A stretch of DNA of 64,000 bases from Isoetes taiwanensis (lineage: Eukaryota > Streptophyta > Lycopodiopsida > Isoetales > Isoetaceae), in NCBI GenBank assembly GCA_021234155.1, contig JAJEKV010000082.1:1-64000 (forward strand), read 5' to 3'. The notes beneath the pieces were generated by a model. That model was not told the origin of the DNA and searched no databases. It saw only the letters and a list, made by a program, of their open reading frames with translations. Position 1 is the stretch's first letter. Each line of letters opens with the position of its first letter. The position numbers were made by a program, and so were the translations under genes. This document shows, piece after piece, positions 20,013 through 33,100 of the stretch.

Positions 20013-20215
20013 ATTTCACGTACGCGAATTCTTCTGTATCGCGTACGCGATACTTTCGCGTACGCAGTACAGAAGGTTTCGCGTAATTTTTTTTTTTTTG
20101 GCGTCAGCAGACGCGGTTTTTCACTTTTTTTCGTCTGCGAAAAAATTTCAGCAGACGCTTTCCGCGTTGTTTTCGGCGACGCGAAAATCTTCCGACGCCG
20201 GAATTTTTTTTGCCG
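19961..20215. repeat. A/T homopolymers and CG-rich inverted repeats
   Basis: A T run (about 19961-19973) and a 27-base A run (19980-20007) are followed by CG-rich inverted motifs: CTTCTGTA and TACAGAAG flank GCGTACGCGA palindromes (about 20031-20075), then GTCAGCAGACGC and TTTCAGCAGACGC. This patch of CpG-rich palindromes stands out from its AT-rich surroundings and may be a MITE-like remnant. Confidence 0.6.
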
Positions 20216-22040
20216 TATTGTTTGTGTTTTATACGACAAATATGTGCCGTATCATACAATTCATACGTATTCCGTATAAAACGTACAGCGTATTGAACCT
20301 ATCCCTGAATAGTACTAGAAACTCATCTGTTGAGTAATCTTGTGGAGTATAAGTTGGTGGATTTAGAGCCTGACCTTGATTATAAAAGCACTTAAGAGCA
20401 TCATCCTATATTATAAAGTTATTGGGTATGTCGTCAACCAAACCCTAACCCTATTTTCACATTTAGGGTTCTCATATGTCTGTTTTCATGTAGCTCCGCT
20501 TCAACTTCGAGGGATCGATCTGTTGTGTTCCATGAAAGACCTCCCACAAAGCACCGGTAATCGACATCTGAAGCTGCCATTTTTGTTTAGAACAAAAAGT
20601 TTTAGACAAAAAAAATAGATCAACAGGGTCGATCCTGCCGAACAGATGCAGATGCAGGCGAACAGATGCAGATGCTGATGCTAGACAGAGAAGGTAGCCT
20701 TATGTTGTGTTTTACTGCACGTTGTTGTGGTTTGTGAGCTAGAAATGGTTGTTTGCTAGGTTTTAACCGGAAAATGGCAGATCAGATTTGCGGGTCGAAA
20801 ATAGTTGTTTGCCGGGAAGAGCAATAGTAGTCTCAGACCGAAATGCCATCTCTGGGCCATGTTTTGGCTTCATACATATCCTGTTCGGGTAGATGAAGGA
20901 GGAGCGCTCCAATGAACTATATATTGCGCTCCAACAAAGCGAATTTGGCAGTCTGAAACTGCAATTTTTGTGGCCTCAACTTATTTTGTGACAATCGAAG
21001 CACTTGCATAATGCATCTTTATCTTCTTCAAGACCAACAGGGCATGGGTTTGCAGTAGAGTTTCAAGATGGCAGAGCTTCAAGATGCAACTAACATGTGT
21101 TGCAAATGGCTTTAGTTGGAGTATTAATGCTCAGGTAACGCTTCTCCTTTATAATCGCTTTTGCGCTTATGGCTCAAATGAAATATGTAGCTTAGGTTTT
21201 TGCAAATGATCTTGATAGAAGTGTAACAAATATTTAACTTCTTTTTTTTTTGCCAGACTATTGCTGGATGCTATTTTCTGATATTTGTTTCTTCAGGAGT
21301 TGTTTTGGATTCTTTGCTAGAGCACATTGGATTGATTAAAAGCAGGTATCCATTGGCAGTTCTCTATTTGTCCCCTAACATGTTTCGAATTGAAGCATCC
21401 ATTTTCAAACTCCTATCTTGGATTATGTTAAACAACTCCAACAACCTTTCATTTTGTGCATGTTTCCTACAAGAGGCTCTCTTCATTTAGTGCAGAAGTT
21501 ATTCAGTATATGAAAAATTAGGAGGTTTCAACATCTATTCCGGCTTTACTTCTGTAGTATATGAAAAATAGGAGGAGAAGATATTAAGAGTTGTTTCGTA
21601 TTGACATTGCAATATGATAATCTGAGGATTATGTTTCATAATTATATTTTATTGATATTGTACTCTTGCTGTACAACCACATAAAATGCCCACCACTGCA
21701 CAATGTTGGCAACATGTTGATAAAGGTCCTAGCCGTATTGCCAATGATCCCTTCGAGAGACACACGAAAGATTTTAATCGTATTAGAGTGCCCTCAGACA
21801 AAATGGGCCACCATGTACAAATGGGTCGTAAAGCATAAAATGAAAAAGATAGAGATGCCAATAAAAGCCATGCGAATGTATGAAACAAGCGTTACCTCTT
21901 CAAATTATGGGAGGTCTCACAAGAAAAAGGGGGAAGGGGGGAGGTGAGGGGAGGAGAAAGAAATCATGAATGTTTTGAGCCATAGGATAAATTTTCACTA
22001 AGTCAACGGTGTAATCCATACCACACATGTGGCAATACGC
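20216..22040. other. Intergenic, no gene seen
   Basis: Short frames only. A GCAGATGCAGATG-type repeat lies at about 20645-20680. Confidence 0.4.
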
Positions 22041-22044
22041 CACA

Positions 22045-22245
22045 TTTAAAGAATAGAATAGAATAGAATAGAATAGAAAAGAATTATTTTTATCGTCCAC
22101 GGAGACCAATCGGCCTATGGGACCCAATACAAAAAGCGCAGCAGTCAAAGGAGATAGATAAAAGAACACTCAACCATTGAGATCCAAGAGAGGATAAAAA
22201 AGGTAAATGAAAGAACACTCAACCATTGAGATCGGGGAAAGGATT
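22045..22245. repeat. (GAATA)n microsatellite and short direct repeat
   Basis: GAATA/AGAAT units run at about 22050-22080. AAAGAACACTCAACCATTGA occurs at about 22161 and again at about 22210. Confidence 0.75.
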
Positions 22246-22469
22246 AAATTGCCACATTGCATGTGGCAAGCATCCTCAAATAGCAAAATACAGGGATCGA
22301 ACCTCCAAATATCCCACACTCCACAAAACAAAAATCGAAAAACATGCAAAACTCGATAAAAAAGGCATTGAGCTCTTGAAACCTTCAAGATTATAAGCAT
22401 AAGCATAAATGATTTTGTGAAGCAATTCTAAACCAAAATAACATCATTTACATGTTTCTTTCTAACTTA

Positions 22470-22490
22470 TACCCAGCAACGCTGGGCACT
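22470..22490. repeat. CCCAGCAACGCTGGG hairpin, related to the Helitron end at 8978
   Basis: A perfect 6-bp stem with AAC loop in the context ACCCAGCAACGCTGGGCAC. It matches the hairpin at 8978-8994 apart from compensatory changes, but no CTRR-T end follows on either strand, so an intact Helitron terminus cannot be claimed. Confidence 0.45.
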
Positions 22491-23145
22491 GTAAGATTGA
22501 GTGCTCATACTAAAATGCACAAGCTGATTCTGTCATATGTATGAAATTAAAACGCTTGCATGCTAGACCATTCATTCAATATTGCAAAACTATAAGGCCT
22601 GCAGACCAGAGCATTCAGGAATTTAAAAAACACTGTATTCTTTACATGGATGGGATATTCTTTAAAAAACCTGCATTCTTTACATTGTTTTAATTACATC
22701 TATGTGTTATTCATCCGTGTGTTATTCCTCAGTAGTCTCAAATGCTGGCACAATAGTCTCAAATGCTGTTGAAAAAAGATAAACTGGCATATAAGATTCT
22801 GGCAAATAAGATGGTGCAGCTATTGGAATATTACCCAAAATGGCTTCGAGGTCTGCAACTCTAATTATCAGCTTAGCATTCTCCATTTCAAGCCCCTCCA
22901 GAGCACGACACTACTCATTGAATAAGCTTATGCTTTGCCTATATGCCGGGGGTGAGGAACTTTAGTTGAATACGCGCCAGGTGTATGTTCAATTGAATAC
23001 GCGCCAGGCGCGAATTCATAAATCTGTAAGTTAGAGAGAAAAAACAAATTAGTGATTTCGCGCCATGAGCTAATACCATTCACTTGTAATTTAAATGCCA
23101 TGCGTGTATCCTGTATTGTACTTTAAAGCAATACTGTAATTTCTT
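22491..23145. other. Intergenic, no gene seen
   Basis: GAATACGCGCCAGG occurs twice at about 22968 and 22996; otherwise no structure found. Confidence 0.4.
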
Positions 23146-23420
23146 CAGAAGCTGTACTGTAATTTTTAAATTTGAGAGAGCTGAAGTGGAAATAATGAAA
23201 ATATGTTTGTGTGCAAAATGTTTACATTGTGCGAGGTCCAATACATGCCTGGCGTGAAGGCGCATAAAGCTAATTATCAGATGCAATTCACCCCAAGCGT
23301 ATTGGACCCGGGCTTGACAATTTAAACATTTTGCACACAAACATATTTCTCGGCCGCGTGATCTCACTTCAACTCTCTCAAAATTAAGAATGAAAGAGCT
23401 AGAATTCAAAACAGCTTCTG
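23146..23420. repeat. Foldback (MITE-like) element with about 100-bp arms
   Basis: The left arm (CAGAAGCTG ... TGTTTGTGTGCAAAATGTTTA ... GGTCCAATAC; about 23146-23248) is inverted in the right arm (GTATTGGACC ... ACATTTTGCACACAAACAT-like ... CAGCTTCTG; about 23300-23420). The arms are imperfect and the roughly 50-bp centre is non-coding. A 26-bp flanking sequence recurs inverted at 35526-35551. Confidence 0.8.
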
Positions 23421-23689
23421 AAAAGTCGTATTTAATTAAAGTGGGACAAATCTTGAATTTTGGGACTCGGACTGAAAATGGGACTCACACACCATAAAAG
23501 AAATTCTGAATTGATTGCTTGAATAGAATTACACATGACACACATAGAATTGGGTTACTTGTTTTCCTCATAAATTTTACAAACCACTAGTTGAGATAGT
23601 TTTCAAACTTCTCAATATTATGTGCCCTCATACAATGATATAGCATGGAGGTTGCTCATGGCCTTGTCCATCTCCCTTCTTGGGATCTT

Positions 23690-26400
23690 GTGTGTGTTGT
23701 CCTTTGCAACGGAGAACTTGGATATGACCATACCACACACTCCACCAATTCCCTCCTTTGAGGGTCAAGATAATTTGCCCTCCACTTCTTCTCCCAGCCG
23801 CTGTATTGCTCCTTCAAGTTGCCCTTCTTGTGTCTCCCAATGGGCTCCCAATATTGAATTTGGAATCGGGGACTTAACTCCTCTCCATCAGGCATAGTGG
23901 TGGTTACATCAGAGAGTGCCACCCCTAACCATATTGGACAGGCCCCCTCATCATCGCCTTACTAGCACAAAGTATCCTTCCTTGATGTCCTCAAAGGGAT
24001 CCCACTGTGAAGATCAAACCACTTCTCGGGCTTTGAGGCCTTATTTCCCACAAACCACTTGGAACCCTTTTTGGGACCCAAGTGAGCATTCTTAGACGTG
24101 CTTGCACCTTGAGAACCCTCCCATCTTGACTCTGGCAAGAACCCGTCTCTTAGCTCCCTCCCACATGGCTGTTCAGTTTCCAAGCATGTCACAACTTTCT
24201 CCCAGTACTTGATTAGGGAGTCCATTTGATTTTTCTTAAGAGTGGAGGTGTGCTTTCCATTTCGAACATCATCCCAAAGGTGTTATGTAATCCTTGATGC
24301 CCTTCACCAGCTTGGCTAGAGTCTTTGACCTGCCTTGAAGGGAGGTAGTGGTTTTGGTTGCCCTTTAGGAATGAGAACTTCACCAAGAAGACCCCTTTGC
24401 CACAACTCGATACCTTGCTGTGCATCCACAACTTGTCACCTGGTCTCCATTTATATTGCATGATTGGTATTCCATCCCTAACCCAAAACTTGAACTGAAG
24501 TGGCTTTGTGTGTCCTGTCAACTGGTCCTTACCATCTAGCAAGTATCCTTCTACAAATGATTTCCAATCTGCAACCTCATCCATCAAGAAAGCCATTGGG
24601 TTGGGGTCAATGCAGCTCTCAAACACATCCATTAGTTCAGGGAGAGTGGTCACGTTTTCTCTCTTGAGCTTGGTAGAGAAAGTTCCAAAGAATCCATCTA
24701 TATCATCATGTATGCCCAACCATCATGAATCCCACTTTCACAACTTTGAATACTCCCACCGCTCCAAGTATGACATTGCCCCAAACATCCATCTATTCTT
24801 GTTTTTTTCCAACAGCTTGTCCAACCGAACACATAGCTCCTCAGTGCGCTGATTTCTCAAGTAAGGGGAAATCATCCCAAGTCCTCCTTGATTCACTAGA
24901 CACCTTGGATGTGAGCTTTTTATCCGCTTTGGTAACAAAGCTGTTGATCATCCATCAAAGCCTCAAAATGGGTGTCAAGGGGAATACCTCCTCCCTTCTA
25001 TCGATCCTTTTCTAGTGTTCTCGTGCACTTGAAAATAGAGCTCACATGGAAGTTTGGATCATCTCTCCATAGATCAAGCACAAAATGACCATATGTTCCA
25101 GTTCCATGACCATGTGTTAATACACCCTTGACTTACTTTTATCCAAAAAGCGCTTTTGACAACGCTTTGGGTAAAGGATCTAGCTTTGGCAAGAAAGTCT
25201 TGTGTTGGTCCATCTTATCATGAATTATACACAAAAATTTGTCCGGCCGCATCTCTAAAATGTTCTCCATCGCCAATACAACTGCCTACATGATATTTGG
25301 TCCCTTTGGTGATCTACAAATTGCTCCCCTAATTGCCATTCTTTCTTTCTCTATTGCAGCTTGATGCAAGTGTATCCTTGAGTTGAATGCAAGTGTTGCA
25401 CTTTGAGAATGGCATGTGTTGTAGGACACTCACGCCCCAGAAGTGAGTGCTCCATAACTTACATGAAATGTGATTGAGAAAGAGGCCTACCTCCAGTAGT
25501 TTCTAGGATGGAGTTGACCTCCTTAAGGCACTCCTTCCGATATAGTGTTGTGGCAACATTCTTTGCACCACTCGCACACCGCGCTCTCGCTCACCTTCGA
25601 CTTGTGAGGCATAGATTGAGACATGTATCTCACAAAGCTCTCAAGACCCAGAATGGCCTTTAGAGTATTTGCTCTAGTTTTCAAAGTGAGTGCATTACCA
25701 TGTTGGAACAAAGTGTGCCCTTTTCTAACCTGCGCCCCAAAGATTCAGAAAATGAAGACTTGCTCACCCCAAGAATCCATCTCAATGCTCTCATACATAC
25801 CTTCATGCCCCTCAATTGATATAGTAGCCATCTGTGTTTTCATCATAGCTGGAATTCCTACACAAGGAGTAAATGAAATTAATCCTATCTTTTTGAAGTC
25901 TGTCCAATGTATTGGGACCTTATCTCGCACGAGGTCATCCACATTGTAATCGACCGGCAATCTAGGTTGCAACACTCTTGTCCCCTAATTGCCTCCAGAT
26001 TTTCTTTGGTTGGTGCCATACTTTCCATCCTTTCTAAATATTTGTCACTTCTAGGCCTCTTGGGCACCTTTGGTCGCCTTTTATGAAAGACATAGCGCCT
26101 CTTCCTTGTGATCAAAGGATGCTCATCGACCACCAAATCTTCCACATGGCCTTGGGTGGGCCTTGGGGTGTGTAGTTCAAGAGGGCAATCTAGAGTATCA
26201 CCATTCTTGTGTGTAATATATCTAATTGGCCATCTCAACTGAGCTTGGGACTCCAAAGAGCCCCGAAAGCACACAATGCAATCACTAGAGCTTCCCGGGA
26301 CATGATTGTATCAACTTCGATAAGAAGCTTCACAATGCCAACTCCAAGATGTTCATCTCCCAGCCTCTCATCATTCACACTATCAAATGGATCAACCGCA
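23690..26400 (-). pseudogene. DUF7869-type transposon-associated protein, decayed
   Basis: Successive minus-strand frames (26274-25885, 25975-25745, 25711-25523, 24938-24738, 24719-24213, 24225-23962, 23922-23690) line up with the protein at 37594-39930. Matching motifs are LLEKNKNRWMFGAMSYL, (H)DDIDGFFGTFSTKLK, WKSFVEGYLLDG, PLQFKFWV, PIMQYKWRPGDK, ELRDGFLPESRW and YSGWEKKWRANYLDP. In plants and algae this family is found as many scattered transposon-like copies, with an acidic-residue core (DN ... ENKN ... GHTHEDxD) suggesting an RNase-H-like transposase. Here the GHTHE segment is eroded to MGIHDDID and several frameshifts separate the pieces, so the copy is inactive. Confidence 0.75.
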
Positions 26401-26479
26401 GCTTATTATACCCTCTCAAGAAATACCGCCTGCTGCAAGGGTGCAACAAAAAGGCAACCCCTTCCTCCATCCACAAATT

Positions 26480-26765
26480 TTATGACCATATGAAAACTCA
26501 CATTAAAACCATACAAACAACAAATATGACCATATGAAATATAAAACCATACAAACATATTAAATATAATCATATTATATCATACAACCATATTAACTAA
26601 AATCATACAACCATATTAACTAAAATCATATAACCATATTAAAGCATACAACCACACTCATTCTAAACCATATGTAAACATTGTAAACATATATAACCAT
26701 TGAAACTATTCAACCATTGAAACCTTATTAAATACATAAAATAACATATATAAACATATAACCTA
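26480..26765. repeat. AT-rich minisatellite (CATACAACCATATTAA)
   Basis: Variants of ATCATACAACCATATTAACT repeat with partial units throughout, of low GC and no coding content. Confidence 0.75.
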
Positions 26766-27700
26766 CCCTTTCATATCTTGTCATGTCCACGCATGCTTCT
26801 TCTTGAGGTCGAACCGCGGGCCATGTCAAGAATCCAAGACCGCCACGCCATGGAGGGCATGGCCCACACGCGGACAATGGTTTTATTATTGCACTTTTAC
26901 GAGGTTCGAGGGTGCACCTGTAATTAATCGCACCCTCTTCCTCTCTCCCCCCACCATTCTTCCTCCCCTGTTTTCTCTGATCACTCATCCTCCCCTGTTT
27001 CCTTAGGGCGCCCGCTTTACCGATCAGGCGATCGATCGAACCGAGCGATTCCAAGGCCATCTTATGACAGCAGCTTGGTCGACGGATCAGGACGCTTCCA
27101 GCACCGAAGTTCTCGCGCAGATTCATTGTTCGAGCTGCGCATCACCGAGAAGAAAGTGAGGCCCTTTTTAGTGCTGCTTTTTAGTTTTCTGTAAGTCCTT
27201 TAGTGCATTTTTACTTATATTCTGTTGTTAGAGGCTCTTATTGATCCCTGATACAATTTACAGCCCGAGAAATCCTTATTCACGCTTTGCCAACGACTAT
27301 ACCCACATGGAAGCTTAACCTCGAAGCCTCCCTCCTCATCCAAAGAAATCTTCCGTGTATGTTTTTGTAATATCATACCCTTTTTAATCTCATTTCTCCA
27401 GATCGTTTCTCCAACGTTTCTCCGTGACTTTTCTCCATTGACTTTTCTCTGTTTTCTCATTGATCTCACTAATCTCATCAAGTATCCGCTTTTCCCTTTG
27501 CATTGTTTTCTCGCTTTTGTTATCTTTTTCTTGCTTGTGGTTGAATTGAATACATTGTACGTGCACAAGTGAGAATAGTGGTTAGAGTAGTAGCAAGCAA
27601 ACCGAGATAGAAATCATCGAGACCGGTGTTAGGAACTAAGATATTGCGAGCATTAACAGTAACATAACTAGGAATGTCTTTCTCCCAAAGAAGAACTAAG
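26766..27700. other. Transition to CpG-richer block, no gene identified
   Basis: GC content and CpG frequency rise at about 26790. Overlapping short frames exist on both strands (for example 27215-27568 minus, basic) but none shows a family motif. Confidence 0.4.
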
Positions 27701-27779
27701 AATAGGAATTGCTTCACGTAATCTCCATTTCTAACTCACAAAGAAATCCATCGCAGAGAGACATGCGTAAGGGAGTGGC

Positions 27780-29260
27780 GAAGTTGGGAATACTTCCAGC
27801 TTGCCAACAGTCCAGAAGTACAGTTTTTTCTTCACTCGAAGTCGAGAACTTCCCGACCGGGCGAGGGCAGAAGAGGGAGTGTACACTCCGGACTGCTGGC
27901 CGGGTTGAGGGATTCTCGACTCACGATTCGGGATTGCACAGCCTACCCAATGTCTTCACATTCTTTAGAACCCCGCTGCAGCCTCTCGACTCGCGGAGTC
28001 GAGAATGTGATACCCCGCCAATGGTTTCTTGTGCAAGCCAGCGTGCCTCCACCCGCCCGAGCCACTCCTTCAAACCATGCTCATCTAATATTGGCGAAGA
28101 GGACCGGCTCCGGACCGGGTGGGAGGCTCCTCGGCCGACCAACCATAGTTGTTGGTCGCCGACTCGCGAGTCGAGAAAAACGCAGTGCACTCCCACTTGT
28201 AGCTGGGCTCCAGACAGCTTAACCACTCTCCTTCTATCTTCCGCCGACACGAAGGGAAGTGGTTTTCACCGCGAGCAGCCAACTCTTAGCAACCCAATTC
28301 TCTCAGGTGTGGTCGCAAGGGCCTCTACCCAATCAAAGACCGCCTCCTTCGAACCATCTTCGCATTAATATTGGCGGGGATGGGCTCTGATTGGGTGGAG
28401 GCCTCGGGCGACCAATCATTGAGGTGCTGGCCGCCACTCGTGAGTCGAGAAAACGGCCAGCTCCATGCACTCTAGAGCCGGGCTCGCAGACGCCTCTTAA
28501 CAACTCTCCTTCTATCTTCCTGACATTGGGCGTAAGGGAAGTTGTTTTGACCGGTTCAGCAGGCCAACTCTTAGCAACCCACAGGAAACCACACGAAGCT
28601 TCATGCATTCTCGCTCAATGAGTGGGAATGCCTTACCCAACCGGCACTCCATGTGTACCATCCGAGTTCTCGATGGTTAAGGCATTCTCGACGGCGCGAG
28701 TCGAGAATATAGACACGGGCCAACTCTAGCAACCCACGTGGAAACCATAGAGCTTGTTTGGAAACCATAGATTCGCCAAGAAGTCGGGAATGCCTTTAAC
28801 CAACAGGCACTCGCGGTGTACTAACCGAGTTTCGATGGTTAAGGCATTCTCGACTTATGAAGTCGAGAATGTAGACAGTACCAACAAGCCGCGATTCCCT
28901 CTGCAAGTCGAGAATCCCTTAGCAGCCAATTCTCCCGTATGGTAGCAAAGGGCCTCACTCCAGCCGAGTCACTCTCCTTCGAACCATCTTCGCCGAGTAT
29001 TGGCAAGGGAGGGGCTCTGACCGGGTGGAGGCCTCTACAACCAACCACGTGGAAACCACAGAGAGGAAGCCAAGGCTTGCATTCTCTACAAGTACCGAGA
29101 CTTTCTATTCTCCCCTGCTTTTAGTCCCAAGTGCATCTAGCCTGCCCTGAGCCACTCCTCCTTCGAACCATCTTCCTAATATTGCTAAGAGGAGTGGTTC
29201 TGGACAGGTGGAGGCCCCTCCGACTAACTACAAGAGGATGCATTTGAACCGCATCTCCCG
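27780..29260. repeat. Tandem/dispersed repeats of about 285 bp carrying the CGACTCGCGAGTCG palindrome
   Basis: A core reading CCTTCGAACCATCTTCGC, then TAATATTGGC and GGGTGGAGGCCTC, recurs at about 28065, 28345, 28970 and 29160. The first two also share AACTCTCCTTCTATCTTCC and CCAACTCTTAGCAACCCA about 130-240 bp downstream. Palindrome variants sit at about 27836, 27913, 27985, 28160-28173 (perfect), 28435, 28685 and 28850. Apparent reading frames here are chance products. Confidence 0.75.
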
Positions 29261-29465
29261 GCCTTAGTCCTAGCCTGATCTATGTACAACATTCCAAGTA
29301 AAAAACCCATGAAAAAAAACACACCTAAACGGAATCGTTTTTTACCCCCGATCCATTGTTTCCTTTGCCGAAAGCATCTCTCAACCCGTAGAGTAAATCA
29401 TCTCTCAAGCTGAAAAATGCCGGACAAGGAAACGATGAACTGGCCGAGCTTATCAGCCAGTTCCA

Positions 29466-29504
29466 TTATTTAAACACATACGCATGTTCTACGTTTAAAT
29501 AACA
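29466..29504. repeat. Inverted repeat ATTATTTAAAC / GTTTAAATAACAT
   Basis: An 11-bp stem with a 17-base spacer; could form a hairpin, function unknown. Confidence 0.5.
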
Positions 29505-29669
29505 TAGGCATCTCTCAAACTCACCTCTTCACGCAGAATTCCTTGGGCCATCAGACACGGATCCCGCAGCCTCACCTAGAGTCTTTGCTTTTTCTCGTCG
29601 GTCTCTTCAAGAGTGTATTAAGATCTAATACTTGTATCATCGCGATTCTCAAGCAGATCCCCTCGCTCC

Positions 29670-29924
29670 ATGGCGCCAAGCAGTTGTAGAGTTCCCGTGA
29701 ACCGGCAGCCTCTCTCCGCTTCCTACCTTAGCTCGTGCTCATCGATCAAATCAACCGCTGCAATAGGACGCGCGGTCGTGAAAAACACATATGCAAGGCG
29801 CTTGTTAGTAGTGTTCTTTACCGCGCCGCAAGGGCGCCATTCCGAAGTCGCTAACGGCCGATGCTCCTCCCAACTCGAGGTCCCCAATGCCGCAGTGGAA
29901 GATAAACTACGCCCGGCCACTTAG
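29670..29924 (+). CDS. Small Ser/Arg-rich ORF, unidentified
   Basis: An ATG at 29670 opens 84 codons beginning MAPSSCRVPVNRQPLSASYL, rich in Ser, Arg and Ala and poor in acidic residues over its first half, as in plastid or mitochondrial targeting peptides. There is no recognised domain. Minus-strand frames overlap it almost completely, a warning that the open frame may reflect CpG-rich composition. It could be the first exon of the decayed gene downstream. Confidence 0.22.
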   Translation: MAPSSCRVPVNRQPLSASYLSSCSSIKSTAAIGRAVVKNTYARRLLVVFFTAPQGRHSEVANGRCSSQLEVPNAAVEDKLRPAT

Positions 29925-30118
29925 TCCCTTGATGTGATTAAATTTCGAAATAGTGTTTGGGCGGGTTAAAGCCGATCCGGCTGCACCTTTAGCCCGCTTT
30001 TTTTTCATAAATGATTGCATGTCCTTAACTTCAAATTAAAGAACACCATTTACCATCTTTTTACATGCAGTCCTAAAACTCACAACGCTACGGAGGAGAC
30101 TTAATTTACGAGGGGTCC

Positions 30119-33100
30119 AAGAGGATGAGAGGGCATAAAGACATGACTCCGCCCAAGAAGCTTAGGCCGGAGGGGATGCTTCTACGGCGGGCAAAAGAAG
30201 AAGAAGAAGACAAACACCCTGTGAGAGCTCGAGGTTTTTCTTTTGTCGGAATACCTTAATCGATCCATCCTTTCTTCTTGCAAAGATTCACCTCTGACTC
30301 ACCGGTGATCACCGGTCAACTCCATTCTTCGGCCATCGAGGGATCGGAGACGAGCTTCTTGAAACAAAGCAGCAGATTCTTGGTGGTATGTCGAGGTATC
30401 GACAAGTGGGAAGGAGAAAGATCTGCTTTCTACACCAAAGGGACAAGAAGAGCTCCCGAGACAAGTACAAGAAAATCGGTGTTGTGCTCTCCGCCTCTCG
30501 CCAGATTCAAAGCATTTAACACTACATGTCGAGGACCGCCGTAAGAGTAAGTTCTATCACACCAAAAATTAGCAGCTTCAAATTATTCTCACTCTTCCAT
30601 GAGCAAGGCTAAGGGCACCAAAAAAGGCCGGGCGCTTTTAAATTGTCGTAACCTTGGGTGGAAGGATCCGAAGGGATGAAGGAGGCCGAACCCTAACATC
30701 CGTGGAGCTTGGTATGGAGATTTCGTGAGTCGTGGAAAAACTGCTCAATACGGGAGCTTCACTTCTACCGCGGGTGAAGACTCTACAACACTCTACAGTT
30801 GGGGAATGAAGTTGTGGTTCATACACAAAAAGTCCACCAAAAACAAAGATGGGGATGATGACACCACACCGGGAGGAATCAGATGACTAAGGAGACGTAA
30901 GATATGGTCGAGTCCCCATTAATGGATCCGCATGATCGATCGATTTCACAGAGAGGGGCACGTAAAATGGAGCTACTAGCTCAAGATATCCGCTGGGAAT
31001 ATCACACAAGCCGCCAGCCGGACATTAGACTACCGGAAGGTTTGCACGGGAGATGCCGCCTTGTTCAACCATTGTGGAATTTAATCCAAAGACACATGCC
31101 GGAGATTCTGAACCGGGATGGTGCTTACATCCCGCTGCAGATCCAATGCCCATGGATGTCATACCTTTTAGCAGATCGACTCAAGAGTTGTTCAATTGGA
31201 AGTCCGAGGAAGATCCAAGGAAAAGGACATCCGGTGACCCGGGTTGTAGACGGCCGCCGATTCGCTTAGGGCGGCGCAAGTATTGCGACGGAGAAGGAGG
31301 TGCCGCAGCGATCAAGGATAGATATGCCAAGCGTGAGTGCAGAAGTTCTTCTACGGAGACGCCAAAGAACCGAACCGCCAAAGATTAGCCACCGCTGTAA
31401 CACAATAGCAAATGAAAGCGAAGCTACGAAGGTAAATAACTCTCTCAATCCTAACATTTGCCGACATCATCGGGGTTTCGACTCAGCGAAAGTCCGAAAG
31501 CCAGGGTAACACGTAAAATCAAAGGATGTAGTTTTTTCGACTCAGCGAGTCGAGAAAACCCGCAGAAGTAAAAAGAAAATTAGACATTCAGGATTTTTCG
31601 ACTCGCGAAGTCGAGAAAGCCCTACCATCTTGACGCTTTTCCCGATTATCATCGGGGTTTCGACCGCGAGTCGAGAAAGCCGTGGTAAACACGTAAAATC
31701 AAAGGATGCAGAGCTTTCGACTCGCGAAGTCGAGAAAAACCCAAATAAGTAAAAGAAGGGGTTTGTAGATACTATCATGCTCGACATTGGTACATTGATC
31801 GCATGCAGCCCTTTATCCCCGACCAGATCATACACGCCAGGCAACAAAGTGGAAAGCATTGGGTTGTCCTCGGCCCTAAAGGAAACGTGGCTCCCCTGAT
31901 AAGTGGAAGACCTTTGAGAAACTATGCAGATATGTTCTCACTGGAGGGCCAGGAAGATGATGAGGGAGAGGATGAAGAGGAGAAGAAGAAGAGAACACCA
32001 AGGAAAGGCAGTGGAGTCTCTCTCGCACTCAATATGACCTCATTCTTAGCAATCGAGGCGCCCTGGGAGAAATGGACCGAGATATGGGCTCAATGGACAA
32101 GAGGCAAGTGAAGGACAGCAATGGAGAATTTCCATCTAGGCCGGACCCCAAGTTGTTTGACAAGCAGCTCATGAAGAGGATACTGTGGCCTCACGGACAA
32201 AGAAACGCTTGACCTGCAAGGCGTAATCTTGGATGGAACAATCCCCGCTAAGGAAGACTAGAGTCCTAAAATGCAAGACGCTAAAGGATTATGCCACGCC
32301 CCTAAAGTTTACAAAGTAAGTTAGGGAAGAAGGCATCACTTGAAGTTCGCGCAATGTTGCATCTAATGAATACCATGACTTTGATTATTACAAGGAAAGG
32401 CTGCCCCTTGATGAGGAAGACATGAAGGAATTGAACCGCCTATGTCAACCCTACATCAACACCAAGCTGAAGTTTAACGCCAAAACCCTTCCTTTCCCGA
32501 ACGCTATGGCAATTCTCAAGAGGAAGCTTGGATTCTGGGTGGTCCCATTTAAGGCCCGGCGATAGCTCCCCCATTTCTCGTAACTTTGGGACACAAGGGA
32601 TTTGGTGGTCCGAATCGCACCGGACCCGCGGGCACTATTTGTCATCAATATGATCAAGACCCCACCCTTTTTTATGACAAAGCCGACATAGAGCGTTGGT
32701 ACAAGACGGTCCGACATGACCGACTCGGATACTTTCGGTTTCTTTGTCTTTTTGCATGCCCGCAATCGATTAAACCGCTGCCTCCCAATGGGCAACCGAT
32801 ATTAACTTCACCAACAAGATCATGTACTCCATATACCTAACTTGATCATGAGTGTAGACTTGGCTTGCCAAGGCACCAAGCTTTGCCAACATAGTTTTGG
32901 TTTTGATTTCAAGATCGGTCAGACCCGATAAGTGGTGGTCTAGCGAAAGCATCATTATCTCGATGTGTTCATGATCTCTCAAGAGCAGATGGAACCCTGG
33001 AAGGGGGGCAGATTTATGGAGGATGTTCCATCGATGGACAAGGTCAGCAAAGATGGTGCGACAGGTCCTATACATAGAATTCCTATCCGGCCAAGAGTTA

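Noticed and set aside
22470-22490. Second Helitron terminus
   Set aside because: The hairpin is good, but no CTRR followed by T is found at the right distance on either strand.
27709-28368. 219-codon frame as a gene
   Set aside because: It runs through tandem repeats and palindromes, overlaps long frames on both strands and has low-complexity Ser/Thr content with no domain.
28345-29210. TAATATTG inside short stems resembling a geminivirus-type replication origin
   Set aside because: The nonanucleotide differs at its end, stems are inconsistent between copies, and no Rep-like frame is present; it is part of the 285-bp repeat.
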